Assembly: GCA_018105865.1 (NCBI GenBank)
Contig: CM030868.1
Coordinates: forward strand, 3,696,031-3,760,030
Source of the DNA: Metaphire vulgaris
Taxonomy: Eukaryota > Annelida > Clitellata > Crassiclitellata > Megascolecidae
Length of the DNA: 64,000 bases
Reading direction: 5' to 3'
The notes beneath the pieces were generated by a model that saw only the letters and a list, made by a program, of their open reading frames with translations, ran no database searches and was not told where the DNA came from. Positions within the stretch are counted from its first letter, which is position 1. Each line of letters starts with the position of its first letter. A program made the position numbers and the translations under genes. Of this stretch, positions 21,379-33,360 are shown piece after piece.

Positions 21379-21555
21379 GATATTATACAGTATATAAATG
21401 CGCATATATATATATATATAACCATCTTTACTTAATTTCCGGATGTCTTACATAGAAAAAATTGTCCGGAGAAAAAAAGTATGTGAGTCAACTCTCTCAT
21501 ATAGGCCTATGTGAGCGCATTATATATGGCATATAAGAGAAAAGCAGAAAAGAAG

Positions 21556-21708
21556 CAGTTGCAATGGCTGTCAGTTGCAATGGTTGTCAGTTGCAATGGT
21601 TGTCAGTTGCAGTGGTTGTCAGTTGCAATGGTTGCCAGTTGCAATGGTTGCCAGTTGCAATGGTTGTCAGTTGCAGTGGTTGTCAGTTGCAATGGTTGCC
21701 GGTTGCAA
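21556..21708 (+). repeat. 16-bp minisatellite, about ten units
   Basis: Units of CAGTTGCAATGGTTGT with C/T and A/G variants. The period of 16 shifts frame each unit. Confidence 0.9.
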
Positions 21709-21709
21709 G

Positions 21710-22112
21710 CTCTGCGGTGTCGTCGTCGTTTAGTTTAAAATGATGCGGGGCGTTGCGAAGGAGAGAAACCGTACGATTGTTGGCGGCCATCTGTCACAAA
21801 ACATGGAGCACAAGTAGAGCCAGCTAGCCTATCGTGCGTCGACGTGGAGTGTCGTACAAGTGCATGCAATGCTTGACTTTTCCACGTCACATGCACTGTA
21901 GGAACGAGACACAATGGAAGAGCTGGAAAGAGGGACGGAGGGTCGGAGGGAGGGAGGGAGGGATATAACGGTGACTCAGTGCAGCTCAAACAGACGGCGG
22001 GAAGGAGAGGGGAGGGGTGAGGAGGGGAGGGAGAGGAGAAAATTTGCAAACGCACACACGTTTTCGATCGCAGAGGCTGATATTTTAATAAGACTCGACG
22101 AATGCTTGTAAG

Positions 22113-22114
<2 letters not shown>
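21710..22114. other. Intergenic sequence, nothing recognised
   Basis: Contains GGA/GGGA-rich purine stretches at 21920-22045. No supported gene. Confidence 0.4.

Positions 22115-22186
<72 letters not shown>
22115..22186. repeat. (AT)n microsatellite
   Basis: TA dinucleotide run. Confidence 0.95.
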
Positions 22187-22190
<4 letters not shown>

Positions 22191-22257
22191 AGTCTTCCAT
22201 TTCTGCTGATTGAGATGGCGGTTGATTATTAACAATTGTGGGGGGAGGGTGGCAGAC

Positions 22258-22340
22258 ACAAGGCGGCTCTACATGGGGGGGGGACCCGTGTCTTATATTG
22301 AATGTTTGCCCCCACCCCCAGTGGCCCCCATACTTATAAT
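22258..22340. mobile_element. Family A MITE fragment
   Basis: AAGGCGGCTCTACATGGGGG and CCCCCAGTGGCCCCCATACT. Left part only. Confidence 0.55.
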
Positions 22341-22460
22341 GAACTCGTATAGCCAGGATTCCGGAATATGGGGCACACATGAATATTTTTATTTGTTTCA
22401 AGAAAAACTCTTGGAGCAAAAAAATGCACTGAGTCACCGTTATATCCCTCCCCTCCTCCG

Positions 22461-22465
<5 letters not shown>

Positions 22466-22513
<48 letters not shown>
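22466..22513. repeat. (AT)n microsatellite
   Basis: TA dinucleotide run inside MITE-like fragments. Confidence 0.95.
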
Positions 22514-22515
<2 letters not shown>

Positions 22516-23153
22516 CCCCCACCTCGCCCAACTGCCCCAACTGCCCCAACCACTCAACGGTGTTGCCCTATTCCCACGACTGATCCCATTCCGAATAGAG
22601 GGGTCGCCCCACCCCGGCCCCTCCGTGGTGGCTACGCCATTGGGTACTGGACAGGGTTATTTCCAGGATTTTCAATTTGGGGGATGTCAGTAAATTCTGG
22701 GGTCCACTGCCAAACTGTCCGACAAGCAAAAAGGTGATCACATAGCTGAAATTGGGGGGTGTTGGGGTGTTGGGGGTGTCGGGCTCAAAATGAGGGGGGC
22801 TTGTTGGGGGTGTTAGGGGGTTGTAAAAATATTCCTAGTAGGCTACTGGAAACGGTTTTCGGTGTTAAATGGATCATAAGTAGTCTGGAACATTTGACGA
22901 CGTTTAGCAAGCATCGTTAATCCCCATCTACAACGTCTTTGAAATCCCGGAAACGATGGACTTGAGCATGCGTGCCAAACACGGTGGGCGCCTTGGAAGT
23001 GCGCGTGCCTGTGTGTGTGTGAGTGTGTGTGTGTGTGTGTCTCGAGACTCGATGTTCATTCGGTGTTTACACGGGATTTATGTAGCGCCCGAGTAAATCC
23101 TCTACGGACGAGCCTGTGCATGCGCTGTACCGGTTGGTCTTCAAGATTGGGTC

Positions 23154-23342
23154 CAGTGGCGGCTCCACCGGGGGGGGGGACCAGGTGGGACGTGCCCCCT
23201 ATTGAGTGCCTGCCCCCCCAGTGGCCCCCAGTTTGGACCCTATACTTAATGCTACATACATTCAACAACAAATGGTTGGCCCCATGATTAGAAGTTGCCA
23301 CCCCAACGGCCCCCCACTTGCCAAATCCTAGAGCCGCCACTG
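23154..23342. mobile_element. Family A hAT MITE with perfect target duplication
   Basis: CAGTGGCGGCTCCA to TAGAGCCGCCACTG, flanked by ATTGGGTC on both sides (23146-23153, 23343-23350). Confidence 0.92.
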
Positions 23343-23487
23343 ATTGGGTCCTGCGGTTCCATGCATCGGGGAAATATTATTCCATGCCGCGGACGCCGTG
23401 GAAAGTTGGGCGGATCCAGAGACGGAGCGGGCCAGGCACCCACAAAGTCCAAAAATGCGAGGTTGGGTGGATGGGTGTGGGTGGCGG

Positions 23488-23707
23488 CAGGGCCGGATTA
23501 AGGTCCGAGTGGACCGGGGGGGGGGGGCTGAGAAAAAAAGGCCGTCGCCTATACTGAAAATAATTTCTGACAATTAAACCAAAAAAGGTTATCTCCCTTC
23601 CAAATCGTTCTGACAAGCAAAAAAGGTTATCTCGAAAATCGGTGGGCCTATTTTCATGACGGGTCGGGGGGCTACAGCCCCCTCAGCCCCGCCTTAATAT
23701 GGCCCTG
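23488..23707 (+). mobile_element. Family C hAT MITE with perfect target duplication
   Basis: 220 bp, CAGGGCCGGATTAAGG to CCTTAATATGGCCCTG, flanked by GGTGGCGG on both sides. The interior holds GACAAGCAAAAAAGGTTATC and AATCGGTGGGCCTATTTTCA, shared with 41825-42031. Confidence 0.9.
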
Positions 23708-23858
23708 GGTGGCGGTCACAGGGGGATGAGGGGGTTATCAGAAGAATAATTTTGTTTATTTACAGCAGCTATATCTCCTTAATCCTTCGACCTCGGAGGC
23801 GCAAATATTTATTCATCGGGAAAGTGGGGCAGGTTAGAACGGGATCTATGTGAAACGG

Positions 23859-24056
23859 TGCTTTATCCAGACTCCAGGCCTTTAGGGGGGAATTGAGGTC
23901 TTTGGGGGGATCGACTTGGTTGGAGGGGAAAAGACACAGTTCAATGCAAAATTTGTGTAAGTGCTGGAATTTTATGGGGGGATTTTGGGGAGTTTTTTCG
24001 GGGTGGAGGGGTGGGTGGGGGGAATCTCCTCTCCTAACAGGCCTGTATAAAACACT
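23859..24056. mobile_element. Family D MITE, near-complete copy
   Basis: GCTTTATCCAGACTCCAGGC to CTAACAGGCCTGTATAAAACACTG (read as CTAACAGGCCTG, TATAAAACACTG), followed by a short repeat of its own right end. Confidence 0.7.
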
Positions 24057-24059
24057 GAT

Positions 24060-24591
24060 GTCTGTATAAAACACTGATGTGGAAACATCGTTTTGAGTCA
24101 ACCCCAATAAGATTTCCTAAAATGGAAGTCATTTTCCACATACCTGCTATAAAAATGTTTATCATGAAAAGCTAAGCAACAGCTAAAGTGTATTCAGTAT
24201 AATAGCGTCTTTTATGGAAGCCATTTAACAGCAGTAAGCCAACGGCTAACAATAGGCCTACTTAATTATATAGAGACCATACAATACACTTCCACAGAAC
24301 CACAGAGATATGACACTATAGTACACCACACACACACGCACACACACACACGCACACACCACGTGCTGTAAGCCTACTGTAGATTAGAAATCAGGATTTT
24401 TGTTTGAAATAGAGCGATTTATCACGTGATGTTATGTCAGTAGATAATATAGAATAGATTGATGCGTGATATTCGATGAATGAGTCACGACTTTCTTTCT
24501 CTTATGCAGTCTCAGGCAGCTGACAACACAGTTCACTCTACATACACGCACAAACACTCACACAAAATGCAAATACACATATGCACAGAGT

Positions 24592-24594
<3 letters not shown>
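24060..24594. other. Intergenic sequence, nothing recognised
   Basis: Unique AT-rich sequence with a short CA run near 24330. Confidence 0.4.

Positions 24595-24657
<63 letters not shown>
24595..24657. repeat. (AT)n microsatellite
   Basis: TA dinucleotide run. Confidence 0.95.
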
Positions 24658-24659
<2 letters not shown>

Positions 24660-24765
24660 ATCATCAATGAAAAACACACCTATTACTATTTTACTATTTC
24701 TATACTCAAGTGCACCTGTTGCTCTGCATTACATAGACTATGGGCTCTTTATGGGTAACGAGAGG

Positions 24766-24800
<35 letters not shown>

Positions 24801-24843
<43 letters not shown>
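24801..24843. repeat. (AT)n microsatellite after a GA run
   Basis: AGAGAGAAA lead then TA dinucleotides. Confidence 0.9.
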
Positions 24844-24844
<1 letters not shown>

Positions 24845-25128
24845 TGTATATGATGGGAGTTGATGCTATTTTTTGTTGTACAGTGTACGAATGAATGCAG
24901 TTCGTCATCATCCAATCTGCAGTCATCTTCTTGCAGTCTCTAGTGCAGTGTGTTGATGAGGAGAGAACTGGTTGGGCTGCTACTGCCCCCCCGTTATCCT
25001 CACCCTTTGTCTTTCCCCGCCCACCGCATAGAACTGCGAATTGCTAAAGGACCGTGACGTCATCATCGTCGTCGTCGTCGTCAGTTTTTTCTTCTTCTTC
25101 GCCGCCGCCATCTTTGTTCGTCGTTGTC

Positions 25129-26472
25129 ATGCCGAGGGGCTTCCTGGTGAAGCGCCAGAAGATCCGTCGTCCGGTGCACCCGCAGAACGCCCACTTCGCA
25201 GACGACCGGATGATCGAGGGGTGGGAGGCGTGCGTCGGAAAGGACCCGGAGGAGGAGGAGGAGGAGGAGGAGGAGGAGGATGATCGCCTCCTGACCGACC
25301 CGGATCCACTCAAGAAGACCAGACCGGTTCCGGGTCTGCCCTACTGCTTCGACGACGACGCCGTCGAATACCTGGTCGGCGACGAGGAGTCGTTCCTCCG
25401 GGCCGAATATCTGGCCGCGGCCGTCAATTCGTGGAGGTCCTTGACGGGCGAGAAGCGTCCCCATCCCGGCGCCGCCGCTGCAGCCGCCGCCGTGACCGCC
25501 GGCGAGTCCGTCAGACGCCGCGTCTTCGAGCTGCTTCGCCAGGCGACGGCGGCCGGGGCGTGCTTCGGACTGGGGCAGGTCGTTCCGCTCCGGCTGCTTC
25601 CGTTCGCCGCTCTCGGAGGCGGAGGCGGAGGCGGAGGAGGCTCGCCGTTCCGCGTGAACGCCGCCGCCCACCAGGTGGCGCTCTGCTACGGCGGCGGCGG
25701 CGGCGGCGACGACAGCGGTAGACGACAGCCTGGTCACGTGACTCAGCACGGATCTTCTAAGAGCGGCAAAGAAGACGAAGACGAAGAAGAGAGCGTCAAA
25801 GAAAAACGATCTCAGAAGAAGAAGAAGGAGAAGAAGAAGGAGAAGAGGAACAAGAAGATGGAGAAGATTCCGATCATCTCCTCCCGCAAAAGAAAAGCGG
25901 AAGCGGACGAAGAAACCACGAGGCCACCTGGAGGAGGAGGAGGAGGAGGAGGAGGAGGTGGAGGAGGAGGAGTGGATTCCTTCCAGAAGACGAACAAAAG
26001 ACCGAAGACTTGGCAACACGTCGAACGTTCCGACGACAACAGAGTCTCTCCGGTTTCGGGGACTTACATTCTGGACGGATTAGAAGGAGGAGGAGGAGGA
26101 GTGGAAGGAGGAGGAGGAGGGGTAGCGATGCGGGGAGACGTCGTCGTCGTCGCCGTCGAGGCTACGGCGGAAGCGAGGGCGGAGATCGAGAAGATCGAGA
26201 ATCGAATCGGCGACTACATCTGTCGCCTCTGCCTGCACCACTACGCCGACGCCTTCCAGCTGGCGCAGCACCGGTGCTCGAGGATAGCGCACGTCGAATA
26301 CCGGTGCGCCGACTGCGACAAGGTCTTCAACTGCCCCGCCAATCTGGCGTCGCACCGGCGGTGGCACAGGCCGACGCCGCCGCAGCCTACTCCTGCTCCT
26401 CCTGCTCCAGACACCGCCCTGGGAAAGCAGCAGCAGCAGCAGCAGCAGCAGCACGGTTGCGGCAACAGTAGC

Positions 26473-26503
<31 letters not shown>

Positions 26504-26767
26504 GTGGCGTTAGTAAAGGAGCACACGTGCACAATAAGAAGCTCGCGTCGATCGAAAACAATAATTTGGGAAAAGAGGGGCTCGACGGAAGGGGGAACGT
26601 CCCTGCGGGAAGCGGCGACGTCACACTAAGTGAACTGCGTCCGTACCCATCACCATCTCGAGGTTCTGATGGAGAAGGAGGAGGAGCAGGAGCAGGAGGG
26701 GGAGAAGAGGCAGTCGCATTGCATGGCGATGTTAATCCGCAGCAGAAACAGAATCTGCGTCGAACGA

Positions 26768-26802
<35 letters not shown>

Positions 26803-27033
26803 GCGGCGGCGGCGCCCCTAGCGACGGACCCGGGAACCGCGCGCGATCCGTTCGAGTGCCACTACTGCGCCAGGTCGTTCGCCGTCGACATCGACCGAAC
26901 GAGACACATACTGCAGACGCACACCCCGGGAATGGGTCAGCTGGCCGGCAGCGCTCGCCACAAGATGACGGCGGCGGTCTCCCTAGTTTCCCCCTCTGAC
27001 ATGGCGCTCAGGTTCGGCCAGATCCTTCCATAA
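25129..27033 (+). CDS. INSM / Nerfin-1 / EGL-46-type zinc-finger repressor (634 aa, one exon)
   Basis: Nuclear transcription factor of the EIN family (EGL-46, INSM1, Nerfin-1). Known members drive neuronal and neuroendocrine differentiation, and their SNAG tail recruits LSD1/CoREST-type repressors. The protein begins MPRGFLVKR, the SNAG motif, which must be N-terminal, so ATG 25129 is preferred over the in-frame ATG at 25054. The EIN core has finger 1 at C365-C368-H381 with C383/H388, and finger 2 at C393-C396-H409-H413 ([12 protein letters not shown], the family signature). Finger 3 is at C577-C580-H593-H598. Between them lie Glu, Gly, Lys ([10 protein letters not shown], likely nuclear signal), Gln, Asn and Ala runs encoded by trinucleotide repeats. 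Three fingers fit Nerfin/EGL-46 better than five-finger vertebrate INSM1. No introns in the coding part, as in INSM1. No clear poly(A) signal seen. The codon bias is strongly GC-rich against its AT-rich surroundings. Confidence 0.9.
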
Positions 27034-27171
27034 AACGCGCCTCCAGAGCAATGGCGTATATAGCCTATACCTAGGACCTAGGACATAGGCGTAAGTTTCC
27101 GTTAGGCCTCTAGACTCCCTCCCCCGCTTTTTAAGAGGATACCATAAGAAAGGGGAGGTATAGAGGCATGG

Positions 27172-27315
27172 GCGTCCGGAGGGGGTTTAGGGGAGCGCAA
27201 TTGCACTCCCCCTGCTAGAAAAATTGTGGAGTTATGAAAAAAGTAAGATTACCTGTTTCTTTCATCACAAATCCTTGTTTTTCACCCCCTGGAAAAATTT
27301 CTGCGGATGCCCTTG
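27172..27315. mobile_element. Family F-like MITE
   Basis: CATGGGCGTCCGGAGGGGGT to TTTCTGCGGATGCCCTTG. Distant relative of the 18375 and 20020 elements. Confidence 0.5.
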
Positions 27316-28402
27316 TATAGAGGTTGGGTCTCCTCCACAGAGCCTGTTTTAACTTTTTAAAGGGCCTACACAAAATGTGCAGTGGTGAAATGAAAATGTG
27401 CAGCGGTAAAATGCAATTTTTTTTTGTGCTTTGTGCAGTGATAAATTTTCCGGACGGCCTTATTTGCTTGTTTTTTAGGCGCGGATGTCCACAAATTTTC
27501 TGAATTTAGCGCAGTGATGAATTTTTTTCAGAACAGTCCCTGCTCTTCCACGCGTTCATCGAATGTTATGCCAATAACGTAAGGTGTTTGTCACGCATGG
27601 CAGGGTCTTAGAAAATTGAATTGACAGGTTAACAAATCTTCAATTAGCCGAACAAATCATGAAATCATGACATTTTATTGACACAAGATCAAAACTACAG
27701 ATGCACTTTTCTTGCTTTTACTGATGCGAACTGGTCTATGATGTGCCCCTCAAAGTCAGTTTTCTTAGTTTCCTCTCTTTCTACGCCGAGTAGAGCGCAA
27801 GATCACGGAGTTATTGGCGTCCCCTTCAAGCGCCCTCGCTGCAATACCCTAGGTACGCCACTGCTCGAAGGGGGATTTCAAATGCACGGCGTTCAATTTG
27901 CCAAGGTCAGGTCCTAAAGTCCCCAAGGCTATTAACGATCGCCTGAATATACTTTTCAGCTGTAGACTAATTCAGCGAGCGAGAAGAACTGAAAATGCCT
28001 TAGACAAAAGACATCGCTAATTTGTTTGCAAATTTTGGACAACGAAGGTCGACGGTGCATAAACTGTCATATAACGTCCAATTGCGTATAAACTTGCCTT
28101 TGCGTATTAGCAGACAATAGACATTTAAATAATTAGGGCCTATATATGTATGTTTTTATAACGCCGATGAGTTACGTCTAGTCTGACACGTTCTACAGTA
28201 AATTACCGACTTTTTAGCCTTCAAATCTGACAACTAATTTGCTGCCAATTCACGCATGTCTGTCTAAGAATTAAAAATGCTTTATAATAATTATAACAAC
28301 GATCATTAAAGGATAGTGTACGGCTCATTATAGGGCTATTTTTCGTAGGTTAGTTAAACCAATATGTATTACATAGAAAGACTTTTTTATTGGCCTTATA
28401 GG
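27316..28402. other. Intergenic sequence, nothing recognised
   Basis: Mostly unique AT-rich sequence after the INSM gene. A GGTACGCCACTG end (27853-27864) marks a MITE fragment. It may contain the INSM 3' UTR. Confidence 0.4.
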
Positions 28403-28585
28403 CAGTGTTTAATCTAGACTACGGACTCCGGCCGGGGGGGGGACTGACAAGGCCGAGAGATTCAGCTAGGGGGCTGCCGTTAGTTGATGTAGTATGCCAA
28501 AATTTCCGGGGGGAATTTGAAATTTTCGGAGGAAAAGGGGAAGGACAATTTCCCCCCCCCCGGAAACGGCCTAGATTAAACCCTG
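28403..28585. mobile_element. Family E hAT MITE, copy 2
   Basis: CAGTGTTTAATCTAGACTAC to CCTAGATTAAACCCTG. Flanks CTTATAGG and CTTATACT match at six of eight positions. Confidence 0.8.
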
Positions 28586-28654
28586 CTTATACTGTAGGTT
28601 AACAAAGAGGTTGTCTTACCTCTTGCCATCTCTTGTAATTGGACCAGATGCGAC

Positions 28655-28737
28655 ACCACAGAGGTGGGGGGAATTGTTGGCCCGATGCTTAGAAGCTGCC
28701 CCCCTCCACTTGCCAAATGCTGGAGCCGCCACCTAAT
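28655..28737. mobile_element. Family A MITE fragment (right end)
   Basis: TTGTTGGCCCGATGCTTAGA to CTGGAGCCGCCACCT. Confidence 0.6.
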
Positions 28738-28762
28738 CTGACCAAGGCGGCAAGGGGCCAGG

Positions 28763-28945
28763 GGCGTAGCCAGGAATTTGATTTGGGAGGGTATAAATAG
28801 TTTGGGGGGGTATAAATCTTAACTATGAACCACATAAACCATATAAACCACATATAACCACATGCAAATCACATAAAAAACTTTAAGGTAGACTGATTTT
28901 GGGGGATATATACCGATATACCCCCTAGTCGCTACGCCCCTGGGC
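28763..28945. mobile_element. Family B MITE, copy 2
   Basis: CAGGGGCGTAGCCAGGAATT to TCGCTACGCCCCTG. The interior has short repeats of AACCACATA. Confidence 0.8.
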
Positions 28946-29195
28946 AAGGCCTATGCGCAGGACCCATTTTTGTGTTGAAAAGACAGACTTGTAATGTAAA
29001 CTTAAACGTAAACGTTACCGTTATTTGCCTTTCATGACATAAACACTTGTGTTATGGTTTTGTATTTTACCGTATATGCGTGACGTACAAAGCTGGGATG
29101 AGGTATTCTAGTCGAGAAGTCATTCACAGTGATGCTTTACATTAGGCTAGTTGACGAAACCTTGTTGCTTATAGACTTTGAAGACATTCAATCGG

Positions 29196-29401
29196 CAGTG
29201 GTGGCTCTAGGATTTGGCAAGTGGGGGGGGGCGTTGGGGTGGCAACTTCTAATCATGGGGGCCAACCATTTGTTGTTCAATCATCAATGTATGTAGCAAT
29301 AAGTACAGGGTCCCAACTGGGGGGGCACTGGGGGGCCAGGCTCTTAATAGGGGGGGGGCACGGGCCCTCTGGCCCCTCGGTGGAGCCGGGAGCCGCCACT
29401 G
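29196..29401. mobile_element. Family A hAT MITE (reverse orientation)
   Basis: CAGTGGTGGCTCTAGGATTT to GGAGCCGCCACTG. Flanks TCAATCGG and TCAATCCG (seven of eight). Confidence 0.85.
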
Positions 29402-29457
29402 TCAATCCGATATAATTATATTTTCACTATAGAACGTTTAATTACATATGCTATGTT

Positions 29458-29514
<57 letters not shown>

Positions 29515-29602
29515 GTCATCATCATCAGCAGCATCATCATCATCATCATCATCATCATCGTCGTCGTCGTCGTCGTCATCATCATCATCATCATCATCAT
29601 TA
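29458..29602. repeat. (ATC)n microsatellite with GTC interruptions
   Basis: ATC tract broken by AGCAGC and a GTC run. Confidence 0.95.
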
Positions 29603-29813
29603 TTGACTAATAGTAATTCGATAATAGGGCCCAATGCTTGTTTTGTTCTTTGTTAGATTGTGGTATATATTTAATTAAACACAACGATATTATTTGTTTC
29701 TGACAGATTCCGTGTCCATAATGTAGTTTTATACAGAAAACTGTCAAATAAGAATTTGCGGATAATGGGGCAAACTGCGGAGCGTGATACTGAAGTCTGA
29801 TAGTTCCCCTCCC

Positions 29814-29997
29814 CAGTGGCGGCTCCACCGGGAAGGCCAGGGGTGCCCGTGCCCCCTATTGACTGCCTGCCCCCAGTGCCCCCAGTTGGGACCCTATACT
29901 TAATGCTACATACGTTAAACAACAAATGGTTGGCCCCCATGATTATAAGTTCCCCCAACGCCCCCTCCCCACTTGCCAAATCCTAGAGCCGCCACTG
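29814..29997. mobile_element. Family A hAT MITE
   Basis: CAGTGGCGGCTCCA to TAGAGCCGCCACTG. No clear target duplication (C-rich left flank). Confidence 0.85.
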
Positions 29998-30111
29998 CCC
30001 CCACACACCGTCTACGCCAATGGCACAGGCGCCGGACCCCCATTTCGGACTGGTAGGCCTACATGTCGTGAGATTCGCGCAGAACCGGAGTAATTTTGGG
30101 GAAAGATAGTC

Positions 30112-30271
30112 AGGGGCGTAGCCAGTAATTTGATTTTGGGGCATAATGTGATTGAAGGAGGTGGGGGTATAAATCTTTAAAAACTTTGAAAAACTTAAAA
30201 ACACATTAAAATTTTTAAGGTAGTCTGATTTTGGGCGGTATATACCGATATACCCCATGTCGCTACGCCCC
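30112..30271. mobile_element. Family B MITE, copy 3
   Basis: CAGGGGCGTAGCCAGTAATT to TCGCTACGCCCCTG. Flanks AAGATAGT and GAGGTAGT (six of eight). Interior as in 9677 and 28763. Confidence 0.82.
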
Positions 30272-30830
30272 TGGAGGTAGTATATGAAATCGATGAGCGT
30301 GCAAGAAATTTACAAAGGCTACGTAGGCCTACAGGATATGGGATGTCCAAAAATGCCGATGAGCTCCCAATTCCAGGATCCTGGGCACGCCAGTGATTGG
30401 TACATCTATGAAACCTGTTGCACAATGAAACTGTAATCTTAAGAAGCGATTCTTTCTTCGATCGACCAACTATTCTACATGATATTCGGCAGGACTTTCA
30501 TTTGGTGGATCTCTCTCGCTCTCGTACAGTCTCTGGCGCTAGTGTATAGTGCAGTATGAAATGGTTGGGAACTTTTAATTCGTTTCATCACTCTTCTGAA
30601 TTTTTGCATATCTATAGCCTACTGTAGGAATAGTCATTAGACAGTCCAATGTGAAACAGAGTATCAATTTTAAGATACACCATAGCACAGATATAACGTC
30701 AGTCGCGGTACAACATAGCACACATGTCGGTCTCAGATGGGAGATATCCCTGGAGGGAAGGAGTTGTGCAGGAGGACTCTTGGGCTTCAGCTCCCCCAAA
30801 CCTAAAATCCTGGCTACGTCCCTGCATATA

Positions 30831-31010
30831 ACTTCCTCCATAGCTGTAACAACCTAGCCTCACTGCCCTTCGGATGTTGTCTATTGCCTGGCTGATAATA
30901 TACTTTCCTTATAGCTATTGTAAGAAAGGCTGAGCGCCTAAAAATAAGCAGCTACTGTTGTGTTTTAGATAAGGCGCTATAGAAATCCACGAGATTTTAC
31001 TTACCTACTA
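30831..31010 (-). repeat. Interspersed repeat, reverse copy
   Basis: Reverse complement of 5196-5382, with CAGCTACTGTTGTG and AGCTGTAACAACCTAGCCTC visible on the plus strand. It lies upstream of the GPR180-like gene. Confidence 0.6.
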
Positions 31011-31237
31011 TTACTTACCCGTTCTCTGTTGTTCGCAGACTTTCTTTTACTGTGATCTGTCTGTTCCGCTGGAACAGAATCCCGGCATTCTTGCGTCAAT
31101 CGCAAAGACCTATTTACACACCAGAAACACTAATAATCATAGAATCATAGGTACTTCTGAATTTGCTTATCGAAGCGCTATATAAAGATTGCTATTTTCT
31201 TGGTGGAGGAATGTGTATGCATAATTTTTTGATCAAC

Positions 31238-31268
31238 CAAGATGGCGGATCTATGTAGGTCTTGTTAA
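31238..31268 (+). promoter_or_regulatory. YY1-type motif and eight-codon upstream ORF
   Basis: CAAGATGGCGG at 31238-31248 is a YY1-type downstream promoter element, typical just after the start of broadly expressed animal genes. Its ATG (31242) opens a short uORF (MADLCRSC) whose TAA overlaps the next ATG (31268) by one base. Confidence 0.5.
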
Positions 31269-31303
31269 TGTTCGGAATATTATTCAGACAACTTGACAAA
31301 ACG

Positions 31304-33297
31304 ATGGAAATTCGAAGTTATTTTCTGTCGTTTTTATTATATTTGTGTTTGTTCGATCGCGGCGAAGGACTGCATCTGCACGGACAGTGGCAGAGCGACA
31401 AGTTCTTTAAGTTTCTCGGCCGATTCGGCTTCCAGCAGACCAACACACACGAAAAATCGGAGACACAGGGCTACATCTACGGTAATCTGACATCGAAAGA
31501 CGACGTCAAGCATAAGATAACGTTCGTTGTGGTCGACAGCGAGTATTTCCTTTATTTCTTCGGCAACAGATCGGAGTCGAAACGGAACGATGCCTGCTCG
31601 GCGATGTTCAAGAAGATCGACTTGATCGCCTGGGATAGGACTTGTAATAGCGGTGGGCAGGAGGATTTTCTGCGGCGAATTCCGTGCGCCAGAGGCGGAC
31701 TGTGCGACGAAGAGGACGATCCGAAATGGGTCATTCCGGGATTTCAGTTCACCTACCGTGTCCAGGATACGCGACAACCAAGGTTTGCCATCTTATTCGT
31801 GCGTTGTGTGGCAATGGTAGAGTATTAGGTTGGGTAATAAGGCTTTTAGTCCTTTGGACGTCTTCCCCCTCGCGTAGGCGTGAACTTCTATCAGGCCTCT
31901 AGGCTCAATCCCCACATTTTGTGAGGATATAATAGGGAATGGAGAGGTAGAGGGTTTGAGCTCCCCCACATTTAATCCAAGTTTACACCACTGCGGGCCC
32001 TTCTGCTACCATAACAATTAACTATGCCATATGACACAAAGCAGTGTGATATTGAAGCTATTGTTATATGAAATAATATGAGGTTACCAATTTCATTGAG
32101 ATATATTGAGAGTACATTATACCCATCTATATTCTATAGTCATAATAGTGAATTTACTAAATATTTCAATAAACTGGAAAAATTGAATGAAGACTTCAGT
32201 GACAGTAACAATTTAAAAAACTGCAGTGTTTCTGCAGATGACTTACTTTTGATTTTGTAGAGATAATTTTGAGATAATTTCTGGTACTTTCCCGTTATCC
32301 AGACCCCAGTGAAGTGTAAAGGCTTTTCAGTCGGGAACCTAACCCTAACACTAACCCAAACCCTTACCCTAACCCTAACGCCTCTCTAGCCAACTTAAAC
32401 CATCCCTCTACTGGGGTCCGGATAACGGGAAAGAACCTAATTTCTTTTAATTTAATTCGTTGATAATAAGGTACACATTTAAAAAATTAATATTACTGCA
32501 AAGTGTGCAGTTTATACTATAGAAGACTGTTTTGAATTTACAATCTTGAGTTTATTTCTTCAGATACTGGTATGTTAGCATGGTTTCCTGCTATCGAGAT
32601 GACTCGAACAGCTCGGCCTGCTTTTGGTCGTACGACTCGGAACAACAGATGACCATCGAATACGACATCTGGCTCGTCAATGGCCATCCGAGCCACAAAG
32701 ATTCCAATCCGTTCGAGCACCAGTTTTCCTTTGAATTGCACGACATATTCGAGCTGTACCTGGCGTTTTTCCTCGCCTACACCTTCGTGTTGCCCATCCA
32801 GCTGTACGCTTTGTCGCAGCAGAGGCACGCCATACCTGTCCTGCTCACCACCTGCATCGGTCTCGAGTACGTAGGCGTCATCCTCAACTTCGTCCACGTG
32901 ACGAAGTTCTCGTTCGACGGCGAAGGCGTCGAGGCGATGAAGGTGATCGGGAATTTCATCGACATGGCATCTCAGTGCCTCTTCATGCTCCTGCTCCTGC
33001 TCATCGTCAAAGGTTGGAACATCACGAGGCAGACTCTGCCCCTCCAGGCGTGGCTTGTGTTGCTGTCTGTGTGGTGTGGTTACAGCACCGCGAACGTTGC
33101 ACTATTTATCTGGAACCAGGTCAGTTATGCATGTGTTTCTGTAGCTATTTATATACATCTTTTCCCCTTCTTTTCTGTTTCTTTTCCCATTCCTAAATCT
33201 AAAAACACACTTATTTAACATCGGATATAAGTGACATGTGTTAAAGTGCTTTTGTCTTTAGCCTAAGCTATGTTTACTGCGCTATAGAAATTGTCTA

Positions 33298-33360
<63 letters not shown>

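Noticed and set aside
25054..25128. In-frame upstream extension ([10 protein letters not shown]) of the INSM protein
   Set aside because: It would bury the SNAG motif, which works only at the extreme N-terminus.
25081..26019. 312-aa minus-strand frame opposite the INSM gene
   Set aside because: Shadow of the GC-rich plus-strand coding sequence; mostly Ser/Leu runs from the same repeats.
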